From: a virus
IMG/VR virus record: IMGVR_UViG_3300033273_000049
Coordinates: 1-30,258 of that record
Direction: 5' to 3' (one strand)
Length of the DNA stretch: 30,258 bases
This document shows, one piece after another, positions 24,267-30,258 of this stretch. The position numbers were made by a program, and so were the translations under genes. Numbering within the stretch: the first letter of the stretch is position 1; every line of letters begins with the position of its first letter. Below the pieces are notes generated by a model. The model saw only the letters and a list, made by a program, of their open reading frames with translations, searched no databases and was not told the DNA's origin.

Positions 24267-24329
24267 ATGAAAGATCTTAAAGTAAGATATTGGTAAGCAA
24301 GAAAGCATTGGGTTATTGATGCAAGGCGT
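24267..24329 (+). other. Integrase 5' extension broken by in-frame TAA
   Basis: An ATG at 24267 with a strong AAAGGGGAAG ribosome binding site opens nine codons (MKDLKVRYW) and then TAA at 24294-24296. The same frame continues without further stop through ARKHWVIDARR into the integrase. The continued peptide looks like the first strands of an integrase arm-binding domain. The stop is thus either a mutation, an error, or a recoding signal. Without readthrough, initiation must happen downstream, for example at GTG 24330 with only a weak AGG before it. Confidence 0.75.
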
Positions 24330-25415
24330 GTGGGTTACTCACACGCTCACGGTAAATTTTCATCAGAAGCAGCTGCGTTGAAAGAAGCTGAGTTACTCAA
24401 AGCTAAATTTATTACTGGTGCTATTGCAGAAAAAGTTGACGTGGTAAAAGTATCCCAGGCAGTTGATAAGTTTTATCATTACCAAACAACTAGAATAGAC
24501 AATAAAGAAATGTCTGTTTCATTTTTCAAAGAGATTAAAAAATCATTAGGTTATTGTTTGGGTATCAAGATTGATGGTAAAAAATTTTTAGATCAAAGTT
24601 TTGATATTATTAAAAGAGAAAACAAATCTGAATTAGTTACAGCTTTTGTAAAAGGTATTACTGACGAAGGTAAGTCTAAAGCTACAGCTGAGAAAAGAAT
24701 TAAGATATTAAAAATGTTTTTTAATTACTGTGATCTTAAAGGTTGGATTACAATGAATCCTCTTGATAAAGTTTCTTTAGGTATGTCATGGGAGATTGGA
24801 GATAGGGCGCCAAGAATACAGCCTGAGACAATTCAAAAGATTGTTAGTGAGGGATTGCCATCAGAAAGTATTTATGATCAGTGTATGGTTCTTACAGCTC
24901 TTGCAAGTGGCATGAGACAAGGTGAGCTACGTGCATTGAAGTGGGGTAATATTGATTTTGATAATCAGACAATCCGCATCGAAGGCGCAGTTAAGCATGG
25001 CACAATGATTATCGGTGACACTAAAACTAAAAGAGGTAAAAGAGAAATACCTATTGATGCAGCTACAATGAAGAAACTTAAAGAACTTAAAATTGCTTCA
25101 AAGTTTAGCGCACCTGGTGACATTGTTTTTGCAAGCTCAAACGGTACACCAAAAGCACAAAAGATATTAATCAAACTTATTAAAAGGGTTTGTGAAACAG
25201 CTGGTGTAAAGCCTATCCTATGGGGTGACATGAGACACTTTTATGCATCAGTACAGTTATCTAGCCTGGGTGAAGATTGGGCGGAAGTAGCTGCTCTTAT
25301 GGGGCATTCAAACTCTAACTTTACTTACAAGCAGTACGGTCATTATGTGAAGAATGAGCGCAAGCAGGCTAAAGCCAGAGAAGCAGCTGCTTCAGCAATG
25401 TATGGCGGAAACTAA
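24330..25415 (+). CDS. int: Tyrosine-family site-specific integrase
   Basis: From GTG 24330 the product has 361 residues. It has an N-terminal arm-binding part (SSEAAALKEAELLKAKF), a core-binding SAM-like helical domain (about 40-150), and a C-terminal catalytic domain. Catalytic residues are R196 (LASGMRQGEL), Lys 232/234 in a TKTKRGKREIP hairpin, R302 in GDMRH, H326 in LMGHS, and the nucleophile Y336 ten residues after it. The usual first His of H-x-x-R is G299. It would integrate the phage at tRNA-Asp using the adjacent attP. The 3' end overlaps the convergent excisionase-like gene by 4 bases. See the upstream in-frame stop. Confidence 0.9.
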   Translation: MGYSHAHGKFSSEAAALKEAELLKAKFITGAIAEKVDVVKVSQAVDKFYHYQTTRIDNKEMSVSFFKEIKKSLGYCLGIKIDGKKFLDQSFDIIKRENKSELVTAFVKGITDEGKSKATAEKRIKILKMFFNYCDLKGWITMNPLDKVSLGMSWEIGDRAPRIQPETIQKIVSEGLPSESIYDQCMVLTALASGMRQGELRALKWGNIDFDNQTIRIEGAVKHGTMIIGDTKTKRGKREIPIDAATMKKLKELKIASKFSAPGDIVFASSNGTPKAQKILIKLIKRVCETAGVKPILWGDMRHFYASVQLSSLGEDWAEVAALMGHSNSNFTYKQYGHYVKNERKQAKAREAAASAMYGGN

Positions 25416-25615
25416 TCCGCCATATCCATTTCAGATTCAATGCGTAATATTTCAGATTTAGGTATAAAATAAACTCTTGAATCTTTAATTGATTTTATTT
25501 TGCCGGTTTGTATCCAGCGATAAATTCTTTTTCTATTTGTATCGCCAAAATCACCAAACAATCTTATAGCAACCTCTTTAGGTCTTAATAAACTTCTACC
25601 TTCCAGGGAAGCCAT
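25412..25615 (-). CDS. Excisionase-like HTH DNA-binding protein
   Basis: On the minus strand, GGAG (25625-25622) lies six bases before ATG 25615, which I prefer over an ATG at 25621 that has no spacing to the site. The 67-residue product has a winged-helix motif of the MerR/excisionase HTH_17 kind: RPKEVAIRLFG, NRKRIYRWIQTGKI, then a VYFIPKSEIL wing. It is the last gene of the leftward operon, convergent with and touching the integrase gene. It would direct recombination towards excision, so it should be made when the leftward operon is derepressed. It could instead be a plain regulator. Confidence 0.78.
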   Translation of the reverse strand: MASLEGRSLLRPKEVAIRLFGDFGDTNRKRIYRWIQTGKIKSIKDSRVYFIPKSEILRIESEMDMAD

Positions 25616-25892
25616 GATCATCTCCTATAGGTGTTGTATTGCTTTGCAACATAGTCTTGCGCTCGTCAGGTAAAAAGAGATTAGCGCTTCCCATTGTTGT
25701 ATATGTGTCTATCTCTTTTCTTTGCAGCTGTATAGACGGTGATTTATTTGCTATGGCATAATACTTTTCAAGTTGATCAACTAAATCTTGATCGTCAATA
25801 TTAAACCAAAATCCAACTGAGATTTGATCTGTACCATTAATAGTTCCATTTAATCTCAATCTACTATTTTTCATATTAGGCGCTGATGGCAT
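25596..25892 (-). CDS. Hypothetical protein of recombination operon
   Basis: A 98-residue protein not recognised. N-terminal half is beta-like (RLRLNGTINGTDQISVGFWF), then an acidic helix (DDQDLVDQLEKYYAI) and a C-terminal region with PIGDDHGFPG. The ATG at 25892 has AAAGGAAAG just upstream. It overlaps the annealing-protein gene by 17 bases and the excisionase start by 20. It may assist recombination or ssDNA handling by context alone. Confidence 0.6.
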   Translation of the reverse strand: MPSAPNMKNSRLRLNGTINGTDQISVGFWFNIDDQDLVDQLEKYYAIANKSPSIQLQRKEIDTYTTMGSANLFLPDERKTMLQSNTTPIGDDHGFPGR

Positions 25893-26523
25893 TTGCTTTC
25901 CTTTCTGTGTAAGCGTTAAATAATTTTGTGTGTAAGTTTTTGTTTAAGTCTGATAACCACATAAGGTTTTCTGACTCCTGCTGTGTCCAAACGATCAATC
26001 CATTTTGATTCATTGTTTGAATTGCTTCTATCTGCTGATCCACATATTTTTGAGCAGCAGCTAATTTGTCTTCATGATTTTCTTTAGATAAAGAATTATT
26101 ATTAGAAGTAGATTTTGTTTCCAATTTCTTTTCCTTTTCTTCTGCTATTTCCATTTCATCTACACTGGCTATTTCACCACCATGTATTCCTAAACTTGCT
26201 AAAGCACGTCCCCAAGAGCTGCTCTCGCAGTTCTCTAATGCCGATGTTTTATTGATATTACCGCTTCCAATGATTTCTTCAGCTGTGCCAGTACCAACAA
26301 CAAAACCATCTTTGTCGATTACAGTTGTCTTTATTACTATTTTTTCACCTGGTTTAGATCCGTAAGTAACGATCTCAGAATTGATACCGTAATTAAAAGC
26401 GGTATGTTTACGGAATATCTCAAGTCTAGTAGCAACCGTAGTATACTTTTTGTTATGTATATTTACGCCTTTTGCTTCTCGTAGTTCCTTTATAATATTA
26501 CTCATTATTTGATTATCAATCAT
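25876..26523 (-). CDS. Single-strand annealing recombinase (Rad52/ERF-type)
   Basis: The 215-residue protein has KYTTVATRLEIFRKH near residue 26, a beta-rich region (KIVIKTTVIDKDGFVVGTG), then INKTSALENCESSSWGRALASLGI (about residues 89-112), which is characteristic of the phage recombinases related to Rad52/ERF annealing proteins, and GGEIASVDE. The C-terminus is charged and poorly conserved, usual for the family. Paired with the PD-(D/E)XK exonuclease in the same operon, it gives a lambda Red-like two-component recombination system. AAGGA precedes the ATG. Confidence 0.78.
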   Translation of the reverse strand: MIDNQIMSNIIKELREAKGVNIHNKKYTTVATRLEIFRKHTAFNYGINSEIVTYGSKPGEKIVIKTTVIDKDGFVVGTGTAEEIIGSGNINKTSALENCESSSWGRALASLGIHGGEIASVDEMEIAEEKEKKLETKSTSNNNSLSKENHEDKLAAAQKYVDQQIEAIQTMNQNGLIVWTQQESENLMWLSDLNKNLHTKLFNAYTERKANAISA

Positions 26524-26854
26524 TGCTTCCTTCTACTCCTCTAATCTCAAATACACCTTTGTATTGAGGGTTATTTTTCATCCAAAGCCTTGAATAATAA
26601 GGTTTGTGATGATCATTAATTTTTAGTTTTTTTTCTTTGTTGGTTGTGTCTTGGATTGCAACACTTGTTTCCCATCGTATGCGCTCCATAATTAAAGATG
26701 TTCCTATCCTGCGCATTCCTTTATCAAGGCATTCATGGGTAAACTTATCCCATAGCTCATACACGATTGGATATTGCTTATGAAACTCTAGGAAACGTGC
26801 TTCACGGACATTTCTAGGTACTTCTAGTCTATCAAACATATTTCTTTGCATCAT
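26516..26854 (-). CDS. Conserved phage protein of recombination/replication operon
   Basis: I start at 26854, where ATGATG overlaps the stop of the tiny upstream ORF; a longer reading frame upstream would overlap it wholly. The 112-residue product has FLEFHKQYPIVYELWDKFTHE, GMRRIGTSLIMERIRWETSV, then KINDHHKPYYSRLWMKNNP. This pattern (F-x-x-N/Y-P-x-V-Y...I-R-W-E-T...K-I-N...Y-Y-x-R) is widespread in phages next to recombination or replication genes. No function is known to me. The next gene overlaps it by 8 bases. Confidence 0.75.
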   Translation of the reverse strand: MMQRNMFDRLEVPRNVREARFLEFHKQYPIVYELWDKFTHECLDKGMRRIGTSLIMERIRWETSVAIQDTTNKEKKLKINDHHKPYYSRLWMKNNPQYKGVFEIRGVEGSND

Positions 26855-26988
26855 ACTATCACCAGCAAAAATATTATGAATGAAGTGAAGCTTAAAAATC
26901 CTAGTAGATTTATTATGGTGTACCAAAAAGCATATGAATTTTGTTTTGGTGTGGCTTTCTCTATATGCAGCCTTATAAATTTATTCAT
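26851..26988 (-). CDS. Tiny membrane protein within the recombination operon
   Basis: A 45-residue ORF, too short for routine ORF calls, fits the gap between exonuclease and conserved hypothetical. Its ATG overlaps the exonuclease stop (ATGA) and its TGA lies within the next gene's ATGATG, so all three genes are coupled. It begins MNKFIRLHIEKATPK and ends in one hydrophobic segment of about 22 residues (IINLLGFLSF... FIIFLLVIV), predicted to span the membrane. Both-end coupling supports it; no homologue is recognised. Confidence 0.5.
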   Translation of the reverse strand: MNKFIRLHIEKATPKQNSYAFWYTIINLLGFLSFTSFIIFLLVIV

Positions 26989-27911
26989 TGTACAAATCCC
27001 CATAAAATTTTTGCTTCTGATAAAACGTCAGGATGAATATCCCAGGCGAACATATGACTAAAGTCAGGCTCAACAAGCTGTATCAAATCATTGACTGTTT
27101 CAGCCGATTTGAGCTGGTTTTCACGGATACGACATTTAGCTACAATGTGATTCCAAATATTTTTAAGGGCTTCAGGCGTTAGTTTTTCGCAGTTATCTTC
27201 AGTAAAAACTCTAAAGCTAGTCTCATTGGCATAAACAATTGCCTGCGGTTCATTCTTATATGCCCAGTAGCCTGCGACCTGGCACAAATGCGACCAGCTA
27301 GGTTGCGTTGGTAAGCTTGCTGATCTTTTGCCTGACTTGGTATTAGCTACACTTGACCAGGTAGTTTTAAGTTCTATCTGTCCGTTAAAGTCAGGCTTGC
27401 CGTTATATTCAAGAGCTAGACCTGGAACTGAAAACATATAATTACGTTCACCTTCCAGTTTATTTATTCTTAATTTATTTTGAGCTTCATCAATACCATC
27501 TAATGCATTTTTAAATACGTCAGCAAAACTATTAAGGCATAAGTCTAGTTGCGCTTCATCTTTTCCATCATCCCATGTTTTAGGTTTGTATTCTGCGAAC
27601 ATTTCACGTCCTGCATCAACACAATCTTCAATGGTATCTGCTTTGTTATGTACTCGATAATCATCAACTAGTGATTGCACAATTCGACCAGCTGTCATTT
27701 TAGCTGCATCATTTGTGTATTTTTGAATTTGTTCTAAGGCGTGATCTTTGTCACCGTCCTTTTCACCTTTAACTATAGACCAGGCTATATCAAGCTTTGG
27801 TCTAATAATACATTTGTCAAAGTATGTTCTGCATACCGGTCTACTCTCTGGATTAGAATGCCATAAGTAGTTTTTGTTAGATGCCCAGCTGGGCAGTGTT
27901 GGGAACTCCAT
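26985..27911 (-). CDS. PD-(D/E)XK exonuclease (RecB/lambda exo-like)
   Basis: The 308-residue protein has the nuclease core: D174 in GKPDFNG, then IELKT giving E180 and K182, and a downstream Q211-x-x-x-Y215 (QVAGY) typical of RecB-like/lambda exo enzymes. An N-terminal W-x-x-N-x-x-Y-L segment and a helical stretch precede it. It would resect dsDNA ends to give substrate to the annealing protein in the same operon. It is first in the leftward operon, 66 bases after the repressor gene, with only a weak, distant GAGG before the ATG. Confidence 0.8.
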   Translation of the reverse strand: MEFPTLPSWASNKNYLWHSNPESRPVCRTYFDKCIIRPKLDIAWSIVKGEKDGDKDHALEQIQKYTNDAAKMTAGRIVQSLVDDYRVHNKADTIEDCVDAGREMFAEYKPKTWDDGKDEAQLDLCLNSFADVFKNALDGIDEAQNKLRINKLEGERNYMFSVPGLALEYNGKPDFNGQIELKTTWSSVANTKSGKRSASLPTQPSWSHLCQVAGYWAYKNEPQAIVYANETSFRVFTEDNCEKLTPEALKNIWNHIVAKCRIRENQLKSAETVNDLIQLVEPDFSHMFAWDIHPDVLSEAKILWGFVQ

Positions 27912-27981
27912 ATTTTAAACAACCTCTGTTAACTATTAAATGGGTTTTAATAGTTTTGACAGTTGATGTTAAATATGTCAA
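27912..27981 (-). promoter_or_regulatory. PL-like regulatory region of the leftward operon
   Basis: The gap between repressor and exonuclease contains a perfect inverted repeat AACTATTAAA/TTTAATAGTT with a 5-base spacer (27931-27955). Beside it is a TTGACA/TGTCAA pair (27956-27961 and 27976-27981) separated by 14 bases. The minus-strand TTGACA at 27981-27976 is a consensus -35 box, but no good -10 at 16-18 bases is present, so the exact promoter is uncertain. TGTCA half-sites also occur around the repressor's own promoter. This is probably the operator for the recombination operon. Confidence 0.55.
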
Positions 27982-28583
27982 CTAATAATTTCGTATCCTA
28001 AAATATCAGGTCGTTCAATTCTCATAATTATTGGGCATGAGAAGATTAGTGTTTGGTCAGTTTCTGTAGCGCCACTAAAGCTTGTAAGTGTGAATTTGTT
28101 TCCTGGATTAGGGTAAACCGTTCTCTGTAAAATATTTCCTTCAATAGTTTTCACAATACAATTTTTACCCATGGAGGTTTGGGGAATGTTTTGATTTTGT
28201 ATAGGTCTAGTGTCTACTAATAATACTGAGTTATTTAAAAAGTTATTATATGATTCTCTTATATCTATGAATGCGCCTATGTATGGCGGAAATCTAAGCG
28301 AAGAGCTAAAAAACTGTTGTTTTTCAGAGGCATCCTTCATTACAACTTTGTTTGCTTCATATACTTTACCAAGTACATTTATCTTTATGTCGCTAAATAA
28401 AATTTGACTTGGATCAATGTCTAATATTTCCGCATAGTCTTCAGCATCTTGTATGCTAAACTGAGATCTGCCAGATACGTGCCTTGATAAACTTTCTGGG
28501 GCAATACCTTTAGCAGCTGCAACTTCAGCATGAGTAAGTCCTGCCAACCTAATTAATTTTTTTAAATTGTTTTTTACAGTCAT
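27978..28583 (-). CDS. CI-like phage repressor (XRE HTH, S24-like C-terminus)
   Basis: The 201-residue product has a helix-turn-helix at about residues 7-60 (LKKLIRLAGLTHAEVAAAKG, ESLSRHVSGRSQ) of the XRE/Cro-CI kind. Its C-terminal domain resembles the LexA/S24 beta fold: SVLLVDTRP (about 118-126), GKNCIVKTIEGNILQRTVYPNPG (about 138-160) and a final beta strand region. I cannot see the expected Ser...Lys dyad; the Lys position reads Q/R-T. It would keep the lysogenic state by binding the TGTCA-containing operators on both sides of its gene. Divergent from the Cro-like gene. GGGAG precedes the ATG by 9 bases. Confidence 0.82.
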   Translation of the reverse strand: MTVKNNLKKLIRLAGLTHAEVAAAKGIAPESLSRHVSGRSQFSIQDAEDYAEILDIDPSQILFSDIKINVLGKVYEANKVVMKDASEKQQFFSSSLRFPPYIGAFIDIRESYNNFLNNSVLLVDTRPIQNQNIPQTSMGKNCIVKTIEGNILQRTVYPNPGNKFTLTSFSGATETDQTLIFSCPIIMRIERPDILGYEIIS

Positions 28584-28709
28584 AATGTGTCACTCCCAAT
28601 AAGACACATATCATAATATATACCCATAAACTATGTCACATACTGTCATATATAAATTTAATTAAATGACAGTATTGACCGTATGTGTCAATTGTATATA
28701 CTCTACGGC
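28584..28709. promoter_or_regulatory. Divergent operator/promoter region between repressor and Cro-like gene
   Basis: This 126-base gap holds several TGTCA half-sites: TGTGTC/GACACA (28586-28591 and 28603-28608), TATGTCACATA around 28632-28642, a perfect 10-bp inverted repeat ATACTGTCAT/ATGACAGTAT (28640-28649 and 28666-28675, 16-base spacer) and TGTGTCA (28684-28690). The pattern is that of a lambda-type immunity region with several operators. Candidate leftward promoter: minus-strand GTGACA (28639-28634) and TATGAT (28615-28610), 18 apart. Confidence 0.75.
28675..28702 (+). promoter_or_regulatory. PR-like promoter of the Cro-like gene
   Basis: TTGACC (28675-28680) and TATACT (28697-28702) are separated by 16 bases, each one mismatch from the sigma-70 consensus. 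The TGTGTCA half-site lies between them, so repressor binding would block it. A transcript starting about 7 bases after the -10 box would begin at or next to ATG 28710. Confidence 0.68.
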
Positions 28710-28919
28710 ATGACTTTAAAAGATTTTAGAATACAGAATAAATTAAGTTACGCAAAGTTAGCTGCAATGATAGGTGCAAGTCATGCAACGATTGCCAGGC
28801 GTTTTTGCCTTCCTAGAACACATAAAGATAGGATGATACCAAGCGCTAAGTATATGGCTGCGATTATGACAGTAACTGACGGAGCGGTAACGCCTAACGA
28901 TTTTTATCGTGTAGATTAG
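28710..28919 (+). CDS. Cro-like HTH regulator
   Basis: The 69-residue protein has TLKDFRIQNKLSYAKLAAMIG and ASHATIARRFCLP (about residues 2-36), a helix-turn-helix of the phage Cro/CI kind. ATG 28710 is preferred; the upstream in-frame ATG at 28683 falls inside the promoter. No ribosome binding site precedes 28710, and its A lies at the expected transcription start, so a leaderless mRNA is likely. It is divergent from the repressor and probably opposes it. Two bases later the VRR-NUC gene starts. Confidence 0.75.
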   Translation: MTLKDFRIQNKLSYAKLAAMIGASHATIARRFCLPRTHKDRMIPSAKYMAAIMTVTDGAVTPNDFYRVD

Positions 28920-28920
28920 C

Positions 28921-29331
28921 ATGAAAGAATACCAATTTCATAAAATGGTTGTGGATTGGTTAGACGCTGCGTTGCCCAAAGGCTCTATTTATCATCATTC
29001 ACCGAATGAAGGTAAGCGTCACATTAACTATCATGTGAAAATGAAAGCTATGGGAATGAAGGCTGGGTTTCCTGATTTGTGTATATTTGTACCGCAGCGT
29101 TATTTCTGGAAAGGCGAGCCTTGCAGCATATTTTTAGAATTAAAAAGACCAGGCGGTAGAGCCACACCTCAACAAAAGAAAATGCATGAGCAGTTAATTG
29201 ATACTGGCGCAGCTGTAGCCGTGATTGATAACTTTGCAAAGATGAAGTTATTTTTATCAAACCTGATTAAATTAAAGAATAACACACAAATGCAGATAAT
29301 CGAGAAACTTGCCAAGGAGCTTGGGGCATGA
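28921..29331 (+). CDS. VRR-NUC domain nuclease
   Basis: A 136-residue protein with the VRR-NUC signature: HHSPNEG (E30), MGMKAGFPDL (D52), FLELKRPGGRATPQQ (E73, K75, Q84/Q85), then a helix with HEQLIDTGAAVAVIDN. This PD-(D/E)XK family contains structure-specific nucleases; the short phage form is often near replication or Holliday-junction genes. It is in the early rightward operon and overlaps the next gene by ATGA. Full-length for the family. Confidence 0.85.
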   Translation: MKEYQFHKMVVDWLDAALPKGSIYHHSPNEGKRHINYHVKMKAMGMKAGFPDLCIFVPQRYFWKGEPCSIFLELKRPGGRATPQQKKMHEQLIDTGAAVAVIDNFAKMKLFLSNLIKLKNNTQMQIIEKLAKELGA

Positions 29332-29639
29332 ACTGTACCAGCTGCGGCAAATCTACCCAGGTAAAAGATAGTAGATCACATGAAGATAACCAGGTTAGAC
29401 GAAGAAGGGTATGTATCAGCTGTAAAAATTCATTTTACACCCTAGAGACAAGAGAAACTGAAAAAATAAACGTGAATAAGCTCCGTAGAGGTGTTGATCA
29501 GGTTACTAGTGGTGTCATTAGACCTAAAAAGAAGAAAGTATTCTCAGCAAGGCGACAAGAGCCAAGAACAAGGTATGATGACTTTGAGCAGTTTGATGAC
29601 GATGATTATTTAGATTTAAAAGAGCTAGGAATAAAATGA
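29328..29639 (+). CDS. Zinc-ribbon protein, NrdR-like N-terminus
   Basis: The 103-residue protein opens with C3-x2-C6 and C29-x2-C32 flanking KDSRSHEDNQVRRRRVC, close to the zinc-ribbon of NrdR (C-P-x-C...V-x-D-S-R...R-R-R-x-C-x-x-C-x-x-R-F). The ATP-cone that follows in NrdR is missing; instead there are basic (RPKKKK) and very acidic (QFDDDDYLDL) tails. It could bind DNA or nucleotides; regulation of ribonucleotide reductase is not implied. Coupled to both neighbours (ATGA). Confidence 0.72.
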   Translation: MNCTSCGKSTQVKDSRSHEDNQVRRRRVCISCKNSFYTLETRETEKINVNKLRRGVDQVTSGVIRPKKKKVFSARRQEPRTRYDDFEQFDDDDYLDLKELGIK

Positions 29640-30258
29640 GACCTCATGTAGATCTATGCAGTGGTATTGGTGGCTTTGCACTTGGTTTTATTGCAGCAGA
29701 AATAACTGAACCAGTATTGTTTTGCGATTTTGATGAAAAAGTAAGGAAATTATTAAAGGTTAGATTTCCAGGCATACCTATAGCTAATGATGTAAAGGAG
29801 ATAGCAAGTGATCCAAGAAGATTTATTTATGAAAGACCCTTTATTCTCTCAAGTGGCTACCCCTGCCAACCCTTCTCGGCAAGTGGCAAAAGACGAGGGG
29901 AAGAAGACCCTAGACACATCTTCCCGCACATTGCTGAAATTGTTAAACAAACGAGACCCTCTTACTGCGTTTTCGAGAATGTTTATGGCCACATTTCTCT
30001 CGGCCTCGACAAAGTTCTTAGCCAAATGGGATCACTTGATTACGCCTCAGCGACATTTGTTGTTCCAGCTGCGGGTTTCCGCCCCCACAAAAGAGACAGA
30101 CTCTTGATCATCTGCAAGAACATGGCCGACCCCAACAACGAAGAAATTTGGTCATGCGAGCGAGGGTCAGACGTTGATAATGAGGGATCTAGTGGAGAGA
30201 GGAGAGCTGACGGAACAAGAAGCTCAAGCCATGATGAATGGCACGACACTCAGACCAC
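29636..30258 (+). CDS. C5-cytosine DNA methyltransferase (partial, runs off window)
   Basis: The frame is open from ATG 29636 to the window end (207 codons visible). Motif I DLCSGIGGFALG (6-17), motif II LFCDFDEKVR (28-37), motif IV GYPCQPFSASG with catalytic C77, motif VI FENV (E114), and motif VIII FRPHKRDRL (148-156) are in order. The target-recognition domain and motifs IX-X lie beyond the edge. It would methylate cytosine at C5 in phage DNA, usually as defence against restriction. The gene is AT-rich up to about 29,820 and clearly more G+C rich after, with more CCC/TTC/CTC codons. The start overlaps the preceding stop (ATGA). Confidence 0.9.
   Translation, partial: MRPHVDLCSGIGGFALGFIAAEITEPVLFCDFDEKVRKLLKVRFPGIPIANDVKEIASDPRRFIYERPFILSSGYPCQPFSASGKRRGEEDPRHIFPHIAEIVKQTRPSYCVFENVYGHISLGLDKVLSQMGSLDYASATFVVPAAGFRPHKRDRLLIICKNMADPNNEEIWSCERGSDVDNEGSSGERRADGTRSSSHDEWHDTQT

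Noticed and set aside
26846-27061. A 71-codon plus-strand ORF with a hydrophobic segment
   Set aside because: It is antisense to the exonuclease end and the coupled tiny minus-strand gene, has no ribosome binding site, and breaks the uniform leftward operon.
28210-28407. A plus-strand ORF inside the repressor gene
   Set aside because: It lies wholly antisense to a well-supported repressor and shows no motif or start signal.

Overview
The window looks like most of the genome of a temperate, short-tailed (podovirus-type) bacteriophage with AT-rich DNA, about 35% G+C by eye. Small-protein families and AT-rich coding are typical of marine phages of pelagic bacteria. The host cannot be named from the sequence. 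The phage carries the 3' half of a tRNA-Asp(GUC) gene with its CCA encoded, so the host is a bacterium whose tRNA-Asp gene encodes CCA. Family names below come from recognising sequence patterns, not from a database search.

Layout. Positions 1-4404, plus strand: end of a proline-rich protein, portal, a Bbp19-like protein, scaffold, a hairpin-rich leader, major capsid protein and a probable cement protein. The order matches Bordetella phage BPP-1-like podoviruses. A terminator follows. Positions 4452-16108: tail tube A and B, a gp13-like GNAT-fold protein, a gp14-like protein and three very large internal virion/ejection proteins, with a second terminator inside the block. Positions 16121-20817: a T7 gp17-like tail fibre, a LamG/SPRY-containing fibre or adhesin, and a probable tail assembly protein. 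Positions 20818-22791: lysis region with small membrane proteins, a 3TM-type holin and an M15 peptidase endolysin. Positions 22781-23915: six tiny, mostly very basic proteins.

Positions 23918-24202 form an attP. The 3' half of tRNA-Asp is the core, with five GTTTGCATTTT repeats to its left and three to its right, as expected for integrase arm sites. Phage genes lie on both sides, so this is an unintegrated (circular or permuted) phage genome rather than a prophage end. The tyrosine integrase follows; its reading frame has an in-frame TAA after nine codons behind the best ribosome binding site.

Positions 25412-28919 form a lambda-like immunity and recombination region. A leftward operon (PD-(D/E)XK exonuclease, a tiny membrane protein, a conserved hypothetical, a single-strand annealing protein, a hypothetical, and an excisionase-like HTH) lies downstream of a CI-like repressor. 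The repressor is flanked by regulatory regions rich in TGTCA half-sites. Rightward from a strong promoter come a Cro-like protein, probably on a leaderless mRNA, then a VRR-NUC nuclease, an NrdR-like zinc ribbon and a C5-cytosine methyltransferase cut by the window end. No terminase, DNA polymerase or RNA polymerase gene is in the window; these presumably lie outside it.
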